Assembly: GCF_002019645.1 (NCBI RefSeq)
Contig: NZ_KV917374.1
Location: 5,354,369 to 5,418,368 of the forward strand
Direction: 5' to 3'
DNA length: 64,000 nt
From: Litchfieldia alkalitelluris
Lineage (GTDB): Bacteria > Bacillota > Bacilli > Bacillales > Bacillaceae_L
Position 1 is the first letter of the stretch. Every line of letters begins with the position of its first letter. A program made the position numbers and the translations under genes. This document shows positions 35,288 to 49,712 of this stretch, piece after piece. The notes beneath the pieces were generated by a model, which saw nothing but the letters and a program-made list of their open reading frames with translations, did not search any database and was not told where the DNA came from.

Positions 35288-36718
35288 TCAACGCTTATTC
35301 AATTCCTCAGCCAAAATCTTATTCACCAACTGCGGATTCGCCTGACCTTTTGTTTCCTTCATTACTTGCCCAACAAGGAAACCAATCGCCTTACCTTTAC
35401 CACCTTTAAAATCTTCAACCGATTGTGGATTTGCATCAATAATCTTCGTGATGATTTCAGTCAGTGCACCTTCATCAGAGATTTGTACAAGTCCTTTTTC
35501 TTTTACAATCGTTTCGGCGTCGCCACCATTTTCGATTAATTCCTTGAAGACGGTCTTGGCAATTTTAGAAGAAATCGTTCCGTCAGCAATTAGCTTAATC
35601 ATTCCTGCTAAGCCCTCAGCTGTTAATGCCACTTCATGTAATTCCTTTGATTCTGCATTCAGATATGCAGAGACGTCACCCATAATCCAGTTTGATGCCT
35701 GCTTTGCATCGCCACCAGCTGCGACTGTACTTTCAAAGAAGTCTGCCATGTCCTTTGACATCGTTAAGACTGCAGCATCATATTCAGGCAGTCCCCAGTC
35801 TTCGACATAACGCTTTTTACGTGCATCTGGAAGCTCAGGAATTTCCGCACGGACACGAGCCTTCCATTCATCATCAATATATAACTCAACTAAGTCTGGC
35901 TCAGGGAAATAACGATAATCGTCAGATCCTTCTTTTACACGCATTAGTTTCGTTGTTTTTGTATTCTCGTCATAACGGCGAGTTTCTTGGCCAATCGTAC
36001 CGCCTGCTTTTAATATTTCTGCTTGGCGTATTTCTTCATATTCTAAGCCTTTTTGAACAAATGCAAATGAATTTAAGTTTTTAAGTTCAGTTTTTGTCCC
36101 AAATTCTTCTTGTCCAACGGGACGAAGTGATATATTTGCATCACAGCGAAGTGAGCCTTCCTCCATTTTCACATCAGAAACACCTGTATAGAGAATAATC
36201 GATTTTAATTTTTCTAGATAGGCATATGCTTCCTCAGGTGTACGGATATCCGGTTCAGATACAATCTCAATTAATGGTGTTCCTTGACGATTGTAATCGA
36301 CTAGTGAGTATCCATCACCTGTATGTGTAAGCTTACCAGCATCTTCTTCAAGGTGAAGTCTTGTAATTCCGATACGCTTCTTTTGGCCCTGCACTTCAAT
36401 CTCAATCCAACCATTTTCACCAATCGGCTTATCAAACTGAGAAATTTGGTAAGCTTTTGGATTGTCTGGATAAAAATAGTTTTTCCGATCAAACTTTGTA
36501 TCTGTGGCAACTTCACAGTTAAGCGCCATTGCCGCACGCATCGCATAATCAACCGCGGTTTTATTTAAAACAGGGAGGACACCTGGATATCCTAAGTCAA
36601 TTACTGTTGTATTTGAGTTCGGAGCCGCACCGAAGGCGTTCGGACTGCTTGAAAAGATTTTTGATTTAGTTTTAAGCTCAACATGGACCTCAAGTCCAAT
36701 GACTGTTTCAAATTCCAT
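35288..36718 (-). CDS. gatB: Asp-tRNA(Asn)/Glu-tRNA(Gln) amidotransferase subunit B
   Basis: The tRNA-binding and kinase subunit of GatCAB, which converts misacylated Glu-tRNA(Gln) to Gln-tRNA(Gln). It has 476 residues from ATG 36718, the same length as in B. subtilis; the extra four codons upstream lack a ribosome site, while AAGGGG is well placed for this ATG. Motifs: [36 protein letters not shown], and EDAGKLTH near the kinase site. The C-terminal YqeY-like tail domain ([17 protein letters not shown]) is complete. It is the last gene of gatC-gatA-gatB. Confidence 0.97.
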   Translation of the reverse strand: MEFETVIGLEVHVELKTKSKIFSSSPNAFGAAPNSNTTVIDLGYPGVLPVLNKTAVDYAMRAAMALNCEVATDTKFDRKNYFYPDNPKAYQISQFDKPIGENGWIEIEVQGQKKRIGITRLHLEEDAGKLTHTGDGYSLVDYNRQGTPLIEIVSEPDIRTPEEAYAYLEKLKSIILYTGVSDVKMEEGSLRCDANISLRPVGQEEFGTKTELKNLNSFAFVQKGLEYEEIRQAEILKAGGTIGQETRRYDENTKTTKLMRVKEGSDDYRYFPEPDLVELYIDDEWKARVRAEIPELPDARKKRYVEDWGLPEYDAAVLTMSKDMADFFESTVAAGGDAKQASNWIMGDVSAYLNAESKELHEVALTAEGLAGMIKLIADGTISSKIAKTVFKELIENGGDAETIVKEKGLVQISDEGALTEIITKIIDANPQSVEDFKGGKGKAIGFLVGQVMKETKGQANPQLVNKILAEELNKR

Positions 36719-36733
36719 TATTTGTTTCACCCC

Positions 36734-38191
36734 TTACAATTGTGGATTTTCTTTATGAAATTCTGTTGCTTGCTCGAATGCATGTGCAACACGATATATG
36801 GTACTTTCATCGAAATGCTTACCGATAATTTGAAGTCCGAGTGGAAGACCATTGGATAATCCACATGGAACTGAAATAGCTGGAACACCTGCTAAGTTCA
36901 TTGGGATGGTTAAAATATCGTTCGCATACATGGTAAGTGGATCTGAGATTTTTTCACCAATCTTAAATGCTGGAGTTGGTGTTGTAGGTCCAATAATGAC
37001 GTCATATTTTTCAAATACATCTTCAAAATCTTTTTTGATTAATGTACGAACTTTTTGTGCTTTTTTATAATAAGCATCATAATAACCAGAGCTAAGTGCA
37101 AAGGTCCCAAGCATGATTCGGCGCTTCACTTCATCACCAAAACCTTCCGCTCTTGTTTCCTTGTACATTTCCAAAAGGTTTTCCGCATTATCTGTGCGAT
37201 ATCCGTATCTCACTCCATCGAAACGAGATAGGTTTGCTGAAGCTTCTGACGATGATAAAAGATAATAGGTAGCTACTGCATATTTAGAATGTGGAAGTGA
37301 AACCTCTTCCCAAGTTGCACCTAGTTTTTCTAGAATCTTTAATGCACCCAATACAGATTGCTTAACCTCTTCATTTACACCTTCCCCAAGATATTCACTA
37401 GGGACGGCAATTTTCAAACCTTTTACATCACCGGTTAATGCTGATAAATAGTCAGGTACGTCGACATTGGCGCTTGTCCCATCCATTGGGTCGACTCCAG
37501 CGATTGCTTGTAAAAGATATGCGTTGTCTTCGACATTACGTGTAATTGGTCCAATAATATCAAGTGATGATGCAAACGCAACAAGTCCAAAACGTGATAC
37601 ACGACCATATGTAGGCTTTAATCCAACAACTCCACAGAAGGAAGCCGGCTGTCTTACTGAACCACCTGTATCAGATCCAAGTGAAAATGGAACCTCACCT
37701 GCTGCTACCGCGACGGCAGAACCACCACTCGATCCTCCTGGAACATACTCTGTGTTCCATGGATTTTTTGTTACCTGGAATCCAGAGTTCTCAGTTGATG
37801 AACCCATCGCAAACTCATCCATATTTAACTTTCCAATTGTAACAGCTTCAGCTTGTTGTAGTCTTTGTACTGCTGTCGCATCATAAATTGGGTCAAAGTT
37901 TTCTAAGATTTTACTAGCACATGTTGTACGCAAATTTTTTGTAACAATATTATCCTTAATCCCGATTGGCATTCCAAAAAGGAGACCATATTGGTCTTTA
38001 GTTCCGATTGCCTCATCTAGTTCTTTTGCATATGCTCTCGCTTTTTCTTCATCTAATGTTAAAAATGCTTGAACTTGTTCCTCAACCTCATTAATTCGTT
38101 TATATGACTGATCCACTAGGTCAGTGACTGATATTTCTTTTTTATGTAACATGCTATGTAATTCTGAAATTTTATGACCAAAAAGAGACAT
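36734..38191 (-). CDS. gatA: Asp-tRNA(Asn)/Glu-tRNA(Gln) amidotransferase subunit A
   Basis: A 485-residue amidase subunit that releases ammonia from glutamine for GatB. The Ser-cisSer-Lys triad is visible: Lys in PIGIKDNI (about residue 78), the two serines in the glycine/serine-rich [15 protein letters not shown] block and in [13 protein letters not shown]. Length equals the B. subtilis enzyme. Gaps of 18 bp and 15 bp to its neighbours indicate one transcript. Confidence 0.97.
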   Translation of the reverse strand: MSLFGHKISELHSMLHKKEISVTDLVDQSYKRINEVEEQVQAFLTLDEEKARAYAKELDEAIGTKDQYGLLFGMPIGIKDNIVTKNLRTTCASKILENFDPIYDATAVQRLQQAEAVTIGKLNMDEFAMGSSTENSGFQVTKNPWNTEYVPGGSSGGSAVAVAAGEVPFSLGSDTGGSVRQPASFCGVVGLKPTYGRVSRFGLVAFASSLDIIGPITRNVEDNAYLLQAIAGVDPMDGTSANVDVPDYLSALTGDVKGLKIAVPSEYLGEGVNEEVKQSVLGALKILEKLGATWEEVSLPHSKYAVATYYLLSSSEASANLSRFDGVRYGYRTDNAENLLEMYKETRAEGFGDEVKRRIMLGTFALSSGYYDAYYKKAQKVRTLIKKDFEDVFEKYDVIIGPTTPTPAFKIGEKISDPLTMYANDILTIPMNLAGVPAISVPCGLSNGLPLGLQIIGKHFDESTIYRVAHAFEQATEFHKENPQL

Positions 38192-38209
38192 CCTCTAACT
38201 TCCCCTCCC

Positions 38210-38500
38210 TTACTCAATAATTGATGGAACACGGAAATGTCCATCCTTCGCATCTGGTGCGTTCTTTAATACATCTTCTACCGGTAATCCTTTTTGTGGG
38301 ACATCCTCACGAAGTACATTTTTCACTGGTAATACATGTGATGTTGGCTCCACTTGCTCTGTATCTAATTCATTTAACTGCTCAGCAAATGTGATAATAT
38401 CATCTAATTGCTTTGCAAACATTTTCGCTTCATCTTCAGTTACAGCAAGTCTCGCAAGATTTGCGACATGCTTTACTTGATCGATTGAAATTCTAGACAT
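38210..38500 (-). CDS. gatC: Asp-tRNA(Asn)/Glu-tRNA(Gln) amidotransferase subunit C
   Basis: A 96-residue linker subunit that wraps around GatA and GatB. ATG 38500 gives the family length and has GGAGGTG upstream; the frame extends six codons further. Motifs: [17 protein letters not shown] and the conserved C-terminal LREDVPQ ... HFRVPSIIE. It is the first gene of the operon. Confidence 0.96.
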   Translation of the reverse strand: MSRISIDQVKHVANLARLAVTEDEAKMFAKQLDDIITFAEQLNELDTEQVEPTSHVLPVKNVLREDVPQKGLPVEDVLKNAPDAKDGHFRVPSIIE

Positions 38501-38780
38501 AAAACCTTTCACCTCCACGGATTTCGCCCATTAACAATATACTGATAATACCAAAGTTTAAGGCTTTAAAGCAAGAATTCACAGGGAAAATAAAGAATAA
38601 CCTGAAAATTTTGGGATGAGTTAGGAATTATGTGGTATTTACGAGGTGAACAGATGTGTGTTTAGGAAGGATAAAATTCTTTGTTTGGATTATTGATTCT
38701 ATATAATTAGATGATTGGCGTTAGATTTACAGTTTTCCACCGAGAGAAAAATAGCCATTTAATATCCAAGGTCTATTTTA
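38501..38780. promoter_or_regulatory. gatC upstream region
   Basis: A 280-bp gap holding the gatCAB promoter on the minus strand. I see AT-rich hexamers but no single convincing -35/-10 pair, and no other gene. Confidence 0.3.
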
Positions 38781-38833
38781 CAAAAAAAAAAAAAACGAAC
38801 CCAAATGTGAATTAACACACCCGAGTTCGTTCT
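38781..38833 (-). terminator. Terminator of putP
   Basis: Long stem GAACGAACTCGGGTGTG against CACATTTGGGTTCGTTT, followed by a run of more than ten T on the minus strand, just after the putP stop. Confidence 0.95.
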
Positions 38834-38850
38834 ATTATTCTAACTATCTA

Positions 38851-40296
38851 TTAACCTCTAGCTTTTTCAAATTCATCTTGAATTTCTTGTGATGGTGCTT
38901 CTGTTACTAAACTTACGATAAATACTGCAATTGTTGAGATAATGAAGCCTGGTACGATTTCATATAAATCAGACCCAATATTACTCCATATTACAACTGT
39001 GATTGCTCCAGTGATCATTCCAGCTAAAGCACCCCAACGATTCATCCGTTTCCAGAATAGGGATAAAATGATAACGGGACCAAACGCAGCTCCGAAACCA
39101 GCCCATGCATAGCTTACTAAGTCTAAAACAGAGCTATCTGGATTCATAGCTAGTAAAAGTGCAATTAATGCGATAACACCAACTGAAATTCTACCAACCC
39201 ATACAAGTTCTTTTTCTGAAGCATCTTTCTTAAGAATTGCTTTGTAGAAATCCTCTGCTACAGCACTTGAAGAAACAAGTAACTGAGAATCAATTGTACT
39301 CATGATAGCTGCTAAAATCGCTGCTAATAGAACACCTGATACCCATGGGTTAAATAATACTTGTGTAAACATAATGAAGACTTGCTCTCCATCTGGTAGT
39401 GGGCTTTCTGCGAAATACGCGATACCTGCAAAACCAGTGAATACTGCTCCAAATAATCCAAATACCATCCAAACCATACCTATTAATCTAGCTTTAGGTA
39501 CATCTTTTACAGAACGTAATGCCATAAAACGTGTAAGGATATGTGGTTGACCGAAGTAACCTAATCCCCATGCTAGTAATGAAATGATTCCAATACCAGT
39601 CATGCCAGTGAACGCATCAAGATACATAGGATCTAATTCACCAACTGTATTTACTGTATTGCTCCAACCACCAAGTTCAGTTACTGCAACAATCGGAACA
39701 ATGATCAATGCTAAGAACATTAAAATTCCTTGGATAAAATCTGTCCAACTTACGGCTAAGAATCCACCTAAGAATGTGTAAGAAATGATAACTATTGCAC
39801 CAATCCAAAGTGCTTGATTATAAGAAAGCCCAAATGAAGCTTCAAACAACTTAGCTCCACCTACCATACCTGAAGAAGTATAGAATGTGAAGAATAATAA
39901 AATTACTAGTGCTGAAATCACGCGTAATGATTTTGATGTATCTTTAAAACGATTTTCAAAGAAATCTGGAATTGTAATTGAATCATTAGCAACCTCAGTG
40001 TAAGATCTTAAACGACCTGCAACAAATTGCCAGTTTAAGTATGCACCGACAGTTAAACCAACTGCGATCCATATTTGATTCATACCTCCACTAATATAAA
40101 CTGCCCCAGGTAGACCTAGTAATAACCAACTACTCATGTCTGATGCACCCGCACTTAGCGCTGCAACTCCTGGTCCTAGTCGCCTTCCTCCTAATACATA
40201 GTCTGAAAGATTACTAGTTAACTTATAGGCTGCGATACCTATGCCTAACATACCTACTAAATAAATTATAAATGTGGTTAATACTGCAGCATCCAT
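38851..40296 (-). CDS. putP: Sodium/proline symporter
   Basis: A 481-residue SSS-family (LeuT-fold) sodium/proline symporter with about 13 membrane segments. Motifs: SDYVLGGRRLGPGVAALSAG and ASDMSSWLLLGLPGA near the sodium/proline sites, then TFLGGFLAVSWTDFIQG and MSTIDSQLLVSSSAVAEDFY. In B. subtilis the osmoregulated opuE lies next to gatC at the same place, so this may be OpuE. The neighbouring P5C dehydrogenase gene argues for catabolic PutP. Sequence alone does not separate the two. Its ribosome site (GGGAGAGG) lies inside the mini-gene just upstream, so the two are probably coupled. Confidence 0.93.
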   Translation of the reverse strand: MDAAVLTTFIIYLVGMLGIGIAAYKLTSNLSDYVLGGRRLGPGVAALSAGASDMSSWLLLGLPGAVYISGGMNQIWIAVGLTVGAYLNWQFVAGRLRSYTEVANDSITIPDFFENRFKDTSKSLRVISALVILLFFTFYTSSGMVGGAKLFEASFGLSYNQALWIGAIVIISYTFLGGFLAVSWTDFIQGILMFLALIIVPIVAVTELGGWSNTVNTVGELDPMYLDAFTGMTGIGIISLLAWGLGYFGQPHILTRFMALRSVKDVPKARLIGMVWMVFGLFGAVFTGFAGIAYFAESPLPDGEQVFIMFTQVLFNPWVSGVLLAAILAAIMSTIDSQLLVSSSAVAEDFYKAILKKDASEKELVWVGRISVGVIALIALLLAMNPDSSVLDLVSYAWAGFGAAFGPVIILSLFWKRMNRWGALAGMITGAITVVIWSNIGSDLYEIVPGFIISTIAVFIVSLVTEAPSQEIQDEFEKARG

Positions 40297-40299
40297 CTC

Positions 40300-40419
40300 T
40301 TATCCTCTCCCTTCAGATTTACTTTTTGCTGGTCTGTACGTTACGACTGATAGAACTACTGTAGCTAGCATCGGTACAAATAACCAAAACCAAGTAGCGC
40401 CTGTTAAAGAGTGTTCCAT
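40300..40419 (-). CDS. 39-aa single-span membrane protein upstream of putP
   Basis: A mini-gene with a textbook AGGAGGTGAAGGG site directly before ATG 40419 and a TAA stop only 3 bp before the putP start. The protein begins MEHSLTGATWFWLF, has one hydrophobic helix (about residues 9-27) and ends in a basic, polar tail (YRPAKSKSEGRG), so the C-terminus should face the cytoplasm. I infer a small accessory subunit of the symporter, like the short membrane proteins found beside some other sodium:solute symporters. It is easily missed because of its size. Confidence 0.8.
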   Translation of the reverse strand: MEHSLTGATWFWLFVPMLATVVLSVVTYRPAKSKSEGRG

Positions 40420-40950
40420 CCCTTCACCTCCTAAGAAAAGCCTTGTCACGAATTAGAATATGCACAAGCATACAATTTCATGATAACTCTTTTTGAAGCT
40501 ATTAATGAACAATAATTTCATAACACCTTAACAATCATAACATAATATCGATTTCTGAACAGATTGAATATTCTAAAAGTTATCCCTTGGTGAATAAATA
40601 TACACAAAATCGTATCATTTTACCGTTATATAGGTATATAGATTATATCTATTCATCGAAATTCATAAAATTAAGTTGGGCTTTAAGGAAATTTTATGGA
40701 AAACCGGCTTGTTTTAGGGGTTAAAAACCGGTGAGTATTTTATTATAAATTAATAAGAAAATCGTCCTATGTTTTTGAACTATTTCCTATGAAGCTCATA
40801 ATTTAGGATTTCGAATGAAGCATCAGTGACATTTGATAGATTGGTTATAATTCTGTTTCAATTTTGCAAACCCCTTCGACAAAATCCGGCAAAAACCGGG
40901 TGGTGTCAGGCCCCACTCTGTTAAAACTGAAAGTTGACATCACTGTGTTT
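40420..40950. promoter_or_regulatory. putP upstream region
   Basis: A 530-bp AT-rich region that must hold the putP promoter. It includes AACCGG-rich short repeats (40717-40733, 40880-40915) and the block ACCGGGTGGTG, which recurs at about 41231. No gene seen. Confidence 0.35.
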
Positions 40951-40954
40951 GGAA

Positions 40955-41143
40955 AATAAGCGGAGAAATTCCCTCTAAGTTGGGAAATACCCACATTTCC
41001 TAAAAAATAAGGGGAGTTTTTCCGCTTAAATGACCCAAATCTTTAAGATTTTGTGTTATTTAGAGTAGTTAAGGGGATTTTCTACCCTTATATACGCTTC
41101 TTAAGCTTCCCTTAATAGAATAAGAGGAAATTCTCCCCTTAAG
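40955..41143. repeat. Four-palindrome dispersed intergenic element, copy 3
   Basis: Four palindromes (AATAAGCGGAGAAATTCC, ATAAGGGGAGTTTTTCCGCT, TTAAGGGGATTTTCTACCCT, ATAAGAGGAAATTCTCCCCT) in the same order and spacing as copies at 1602-1790 and 9964-10156. The spacer before the fourth unit shares CGCTTCTTAAG / GCTTCTTAAG with copy 1. Confidence 0.75.
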
Positions 41144-41251
41144 AATCTCATACTACGAAAAATTGATTCAAAAAGGAGGAGGCTTGCAAACTTGGGATAC
41201 GGAGTAGATATCAAGGGTACAAACCCTAAACCGGGTGGTGCCTATCACCAA

Positions 41252-41283
41252 AAAAAGTCCCCAAAACCCGGGGACTTTTCTCT
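41252..41283 (-). terminator. Terminator of P5C dehydrogenase gene
   Basis: Stem AAGTCCCC / GGGGACTT with a 7-bp loop and a following TTTTT run on the minus strand. Confidence 0.92.
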
Positions 41284-41290
41284 TTTTCAT

Positions 41291-42841
41291 TTATAGCATT
41301 TCAGATGTAGTCTTAGCTTGCATGTGTAGTAATAGGTAGTCTGGGCCACCTGCTTTTGAGTCGGTACCTGACATGTTGAAACCGCCGAATGGTTGGTATC
41401 CAACGATTGCACCTGTACATCCACGATTGAAGTATAGATTACCTACATGGAAGTCTTCACGTGCTTTTTCGATGTTTTCACGGTTGTTAGAAATAACCGC
41501 ACCAGTTAAGCCGTATTCTGTGTTGTTTGCAATATCAATGGCATGATCAAAGTCTTTTGCTTTACAGAATGCAACAACAGGTCCGAAGATTTCTTCCTTC
41601 ATTAGGCGGGCATTTTCATCCACATCAGCGAAGATTGTTGGTTGAATGAACCAGCCTTCTGAATCGTCACCTTCACCACCATGTACTAGCTTACCTTCTT
41701 CATTTCCAATTTCAACGTAGCTCATAATCTTGTCATATGCACCTTGATCATTAACAGGCCCCATTGAAACAGTTGGGCTAGCAGTTGTGTTACCAACAGT
41801 TAGCTCTTTTGTTAATTCAACCACACGCTCTAATACTTGATCATACACATCTTCAAGCACAACAGCTCTTGAACATGCAGAACATTTTTGGCCTGAGAAA
41901 CCGAAAGCAGATGCTACGATTGATTTAGCCGCTAATTCAAGATCAGCTTCTTTATCAACTACAATCGTATCCTTTCCACCCATCTCCGCGATCACTCGCT
42001 TCAACCAAATTTGGCCTTCATTAAGTTTTGATGCACGCTCATATATACGTAATCCAACATCACGAGAACCTGTGAAACTGATAAATCGAGTACGAGCATG
42101 ATCAACTAAATAGTCACCAACTTCAGACCCACTACCAGGTATGTAGTTTACAACCCCTGCAGGAAGGCCTGCTTCTTCTAACACTTCCATGAATTTAGCA
42201 GCAATAATAGGCGTTGTACTAGCAGGCTTTAGTAATACTGTGTTACCAGATACTAATGCCGCAGTTGTCATACCAGCCATAATTGCAAATGCGAAATTCC
42301 AAGGTGAAATGATTACACCTACACCAAGTGGAATATAGTTAAAACGATTATATTCGATAGGACGGCTCTCAACTGGAATACCGTCTTTTAATTTAAGCAT
42401 TTGACGTCCATAATACTCCATGAAATCAATTGCTTCAGCTGTATCAGCATCTGCCTCGTTCCATGGTTTACCCGCTTCTTTTACAAGTAGTGCAGAGAAT
42501 TCATGTTTACGGCGACGTACGATAGCAGCAGCACGGAATAAGATATCAGCACGCATTTCTGGCTTTGTTTTACGCCATGTTTGAAACGTCTTATCTGCAA
42601 TCTGCATTGCTTTTTCCGCATGCTCACGAGTGGCTTTAGATACACGACCTACAACCTCAGAACGTTGCGCTGGGTTAACCGATACGATTTTATCTTCTGT
42701 TGAAACTCGTTCTCCACCAATAATTAAATCATAATCTTTTCCTAAATAAGCCTCAACTGTTGCAAGACCAGCTTCAAAAGCCTTCTTATTTTCCTCAACA
42801 GTAAAATCAGTAAATGGTTCGTGTTTGTAAGGTACTACCAT
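41291..42841 (-). CDS. pruA: 1-pyrroline-5-carboxylate dehydrogenase
   Basis: A 516-residue NAD-dependent aldehyde dehydrogenase (RocA/PutC group) that oxidises glutamate semialdehyde to glutamate, the second step of proline breakdown and the last of arginine breakdown. The catalytic Glu is in VIAEMGGKD and the catalytic Cys in [12 protein letters not shown]. Other signatures are [11 protein letters not shown] and [12 protein letters not shown]. Length matches RocA (about 515). It lies beside putP, though 870 bp apart with its own terminator, and no proline dehydrogenase gene is nearby. Confidence 0.95.
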   Translation of the reverse strand: MVVPYKHEPFTDFTVEENKKAFEAGLATVEAYLGKDYDLIIGGERVSTEDKIVSVNPAQRSEVVGRVSKATREHAEKAMQIADKTFQTWRKTKPEMRADILFRAAAIVRRRKHEFSALLVKEAGKPWNEADADTAEAIDFMEYYGRQMLKLKDGIPVESRPIEYNRFNYIPLGVGVIISPWNFAFAIMAGMTTAALVSGNTVLLKPASTTPIIAAKFMEVLEEAGLPAGVVNYIPGSGSEVGDYLVDHARTRFISFTGSRDVGLRIYERASKLNEGQIWLKRVIAEMGGKDTIVVDKEADLELAAKSIVASAFGFSGQKCSACSRAVVLEDVYDQVLERVVELTKELTVGNTTASPTVSMGPVNDQGAYDKIMSYVEIGNEEGKLVHGGEGDDSEGWFIQPTIFADVDENARLMKEEIFGPVVAFCKAKDFDHAIDIANNTEYGLTGAVISNNRENIEKAREDFHVGNLYFNRGCTGAIVGYQPFGGFNMSGTDSKAGGPDYLLLHMQAKTTSEML

Positions 42842-42892
42842 TCTACTTTCGCCTCCCTTTCTACTATTGGCTATTCCCCATATACCTTTGCT

Positions 42893-42906
42893 TTTAAACG
42901 GTTACA
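42893..42906. promoter_or_regulatory. Possible cre (CcpA) site upstream of pruA
   Basis: TTTAAACGGTTACA fits the cre consensus TGWAANCGNTNWCA with one mismatch (second base). It lies about 55 bp before the start of pruA. Catabolite repression of amino-acid degradation would make sense. The rest of the 410-bp gap to camS shows no gene. Confidence 0.35.
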
Positions 42907-43221
42907 TGTACCGACCGCCTCGAACTAAGTAGAGTGGTATCTTTTCTTCCGTAAAATGAACCTAAGATTACGCATGATTTTTTCTACAACTCTACAACGG
43001 TTCTCATAGCAAAAACATTACAGAAAAGAGCCCTACTATAAAGCAGTTTCTTATCCTTCATCATCATTCTACTAGATAAAGCGCAACTCTTCAAACCCTT
43101 ACAAATAGTTAGATTCTTCAAAAAACAAACCTATAAAACTAGGACAAATTTTCATACACCACTATGAAGCCATTTTAGCAAAATAGGAAAACTCTTAATT
43201 TTCCCAAAAAAATTTTTTGTA

Positions 43222-43252
43222 AAAAAAGAGACCCAGAACTGAGCCTCAATAA
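43222..43252 (-). terminator. Terminator of camS
   Basis: Stem GAGGCTCA / TGGGTCTC with G-U pairs, followed by TTTTTTT on the minus strand, right after the camS stop codon. Confidence 0.8.
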
Positions 43253-43254
43253 AA

Positions 43255-44466
43255 CTAATTATAAATATGGACATAAGGTTCTTCTTCACCAGCATCTCGG
43301 ATAATAATACTTTCCTGTCCACTTCCTGAAGTAATATAAATTCGGACATTTACATAGCTAGGGAAATGCTCCATTACTAACCCGGTAACATATTGGGTAA
43401 AGCCAATGACTTCACCTTTGCCATAAAATTGCATCGGAATCGTGATTGTTAGCTCCTGAAGATCCTCATTTTTGTAAAATCCTTGACCAATGACGCCCGT
43501 ATAATTGGAAAAGTAATCATCGATATCTGCCTTAAAGTATTCCATCTTCATCGCATCTTCTGGGTACGCATTTGTGGCAGCGGTTGAAGGGAAGAAGTGG
43601 TATTCTTCATTGATATCCTCCCATTTACCGAGTTTCGAGCTATTGGCATCCACTTTAGCACGGGAAACAAAATGCCCTGGAACAATTGAAGAGATTTCCT
43701 CCTGCTCAAACAGTGAAATCACAATCGGTACTTGTGCGAGCTCAGGTATATTACGTAATCGCCTTATGATTTCATCAGCAATTTTCTTTCCCTCTTCCTC
43801 AAGCTTTGCTGAACTTATCTCTACTTCTCTTTGAAAACCTCGATATTCCTCAATATGATAATCATCTGGAAGCTTATAATAATACACAGAATTTAAAGCT
43901 AAACCAATGGCTATACCACCTAATTCAACCTGTCCCTGATCATTTTTTATAAGATAATTATGCTCAAGGATACTTGATAAATAGATCGGACTTTTCTTCA
44001 TTTGTTCTTCATATGATTGATTTTTATCATATACAAATGTTGGATTTAGTCCTACATTCGGAACTTCTTCATCAGGTTTATCTTTATCTTTTAACGCTTC
44101 TAATTGCTTATTTGATAGCTTTCTTCCCAACCATCCCTCAACTGTATCTTTCTCTAGATATTGACCTTCTTGATACAAGTATTTATCCACACTAAATGTG
44201 TCTTGTGCCATTCTCATTAAACCAGTTTCGAATTCATCAATGTCTAACCGAGTATTTAATGTACCGAGCACAAGACCTCTTGCTTCCCCAGATTTAAATG
44301 GTAAAATTGTGCGATAATAGGACTCAGAGATGTTATATTTTGGGATGATGGCTGTCTCTTTTGTATCGTTTGTTTCTTGGACAACCTCTTCTTCCTTCTC
44401 GAAGTTAGGTACACATCCTGAAAGAAGAAGAACCAATGTAAGACCTACCAACAATAGGTTTTTCAC
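43255..44466 (-). CDS. camS: CamS-family lipoprotein (YerH)
   Basis: A 403-residue secreted lipoprotein of the CamS sex-pheromone-precursor family. The signal peptide KNLLLVGLTLVLLLSGC ends in the lipobox LLSGC, so the mature protein is anchored by its Cys. GTG 44466 is taken as start, with AAGAGGTG 6-7 bases upstream; GTG 44475 is too close. It follows ligA with a short gap, as in B. subtilis (ligA-yerH). In enterococci and staphylococci the signal peptide of this family is processed to a pheromone; in Bacillus the role is unclear. Confidence 0.92.
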   Translation of the reverse strand: MKNLLLVGLTLVLLLSGCVPNFEKEEEVVQETNDTKETAIIPKYNISESYYRTILPFKSGEARGLVLGTLNTRLDIDEFETGLMRMAQDTFSVDKYLYQEGQYLEKDTVEGWLGRKLSNKQLEALKDKDKPDEEVPNVGLNPTFVYDKNQSYEEQMKKSPIYLSSILEHNYLIKNDQGQVELGGIAIGLALNSVYYYKLPDDYHIEEYRGFQREVEISSAKLEEEGKKIADEIIRRLRNIPELAQVPIVISLFEQEEISSIVPGHFVSRAKVDANSSKLGKWEDINEEYHFFPSTAATNAYPEDAMKMEYFKADIDDYFSNYTGVIGQGFYKNEDLQELTITIPMQFYGKGEVIGFTQYVTGLVMEHFPSYVNVRIYITSGSGQESIIIRDAGEEEPYVHIYN

Positions 44467-44527
44467 ATTTAACACCTCTTACCGTAGTTTGTTTTCACGA
44501 GCAATTACTTCATCTCTACAACCTATG

Positions 44528-48806
<4,279 letters not shown>

Positions 48807-48885
48807 ATCATCACTCCTTATCTTGTATTCCCTCTTTTTAGAACATATGTTTCCATTTTAACTGAAGTTAGGTGTTTTTTGAAGT

Positions 48886-49572
48886 CTATCCTTTTACAGC
48901 TTGTACAGTTTTTAGAGCTGCAGCAAGATCTCGATACACAATATTCCCTACAATGATGGTATCCGCAACAGCAGCCATCTCTTTTGCTTGCTCAGGTGTT
49001 GTGATTCCACCTCCATAGAAAAGTTTCGTGTTTGAAAGTACATTCCCGACCTGCTCGACAATCTCCCTTTTTCCATACATTCCACTATACTCTATATAAA
49101 AAATAGGTAAATGGAACATTTTTTCAGCCATTTGGGCATAAGCAATAATATCATCTATGTCTAAATCTGTTTTTGCATCCGTTAATGCGGCTGCTTTACA
49201 GTCTTTATTTAATATGCAATAACCTTCCATAATAATTTCATCCCAGTTCATCAACTCACCATATTCCTTAACCGCCTCATGATGAAGTCCCGTAATCCAG
49301 TCGGTCTTACGACTATTTAGAACCGTTGGGATAAAATAAAGATCAAATCCTGGGGTTACCGACTCAACAGTTGATACCTCTAGGACACAGGGAACCGTGT
49401 ATCTTCGCACACGTGACATTAAATGAATGACATTATCTATCGTCACCCCGTCACTTCCTCCAACTAAAATCGCATCTGTCCCTGACTCACAAATCGCTTC
49501 TAGTGCCTCATCACTAATTTCTTTATTAGGATCCAGCTTAAAAACGTGCTTCCACTCTTTATAATCGTACAC
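48886..49572 (-). CDS. pcrB: Heptaprenylglyceryl phosphate synthase PcrB
   Basis: A 228-residue TIM-barrel prenyltransferase that joins heptaprenyl diphosphate to glycerol-1-phosphate, making an archaeal-type ether lipid. GTG 49572 is chosen: it gives the known N-terminus [17 protein letters not shown] and has GGAGG 6 bases upstream, whereas ATG 49578 overlaps that site. Phosphate-binding motifs [16 protein letters not shown] and [12 protein letters not shown] are visible. It leads the pcrB-pcrA-ligA-camS operon. Confidence 0.96.
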   Translation of the reverse strand: MYDYKEWKHVFKLDPNKEISDEALEAICESGTDAILVGGSDGVTIDNVIHLMSRVRRYTVPCVLEVSTVESVTPGFDLYFIPTVLNSRKTDWITGLHHEAVKEYGELMNWDEIIMEGYCILNKDCKAAALTDAKTDLDIDDIIAYAQMAEKMFHLPIFYIEYSGMYGKREIVEQVGNVLSNTKLFYGGGITTPEQAKEMAAVADTIIVGNIVYRDLAAALKTVQAVKG

Positions 49573-49605
49573 GTTCATCCTCCATTCTCATGATTCCATT
49601 ATTAC

Positions 49606-49614
49606 ATTATAACA
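49606..49614 (-). promoter_or_regulatory. Extended -10 promoter of pcrB operon
   Basis: The minus strand reads TGTTATAAT, an extended -10 box (TGnTATAAT), about 35 bp before the pcrB start. No clear -35 box: the upstream bases belong to a truncated repeat element. Confidence 0.6.
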
Positions 49615-49616
49615 TC

Positions 49617-49655
49617 TTGAAAAGCGGAAGGCACCCTGATAACCGATGTATGTTT
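49617..49655. repeat. Truncated copy of the AAAGCGGAAGG structured repeat
   Basis: TTGAAAAGCGGAAGGCACC then ATAACCGATG resembles the left end of the 120-bp element at 4979-5100; the remainder is missing. It abuts the pcrB promoter. Confidence 0.5.
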
Positions 49656-49712
49656 TGGTATCGAGTCCATAGATTTCTAGCTAGGAGAGATTGGTGTCTA
49701 CGGAGGTTAATA

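Noticed and set aside
42842-43050. Sigma-54 (-24/-12) promoter before P5C dehydrogenase
   Set aside because: No GG-N10-GC pair of the right spacing is visible, although rocA in B. subtilis depends on SigL.
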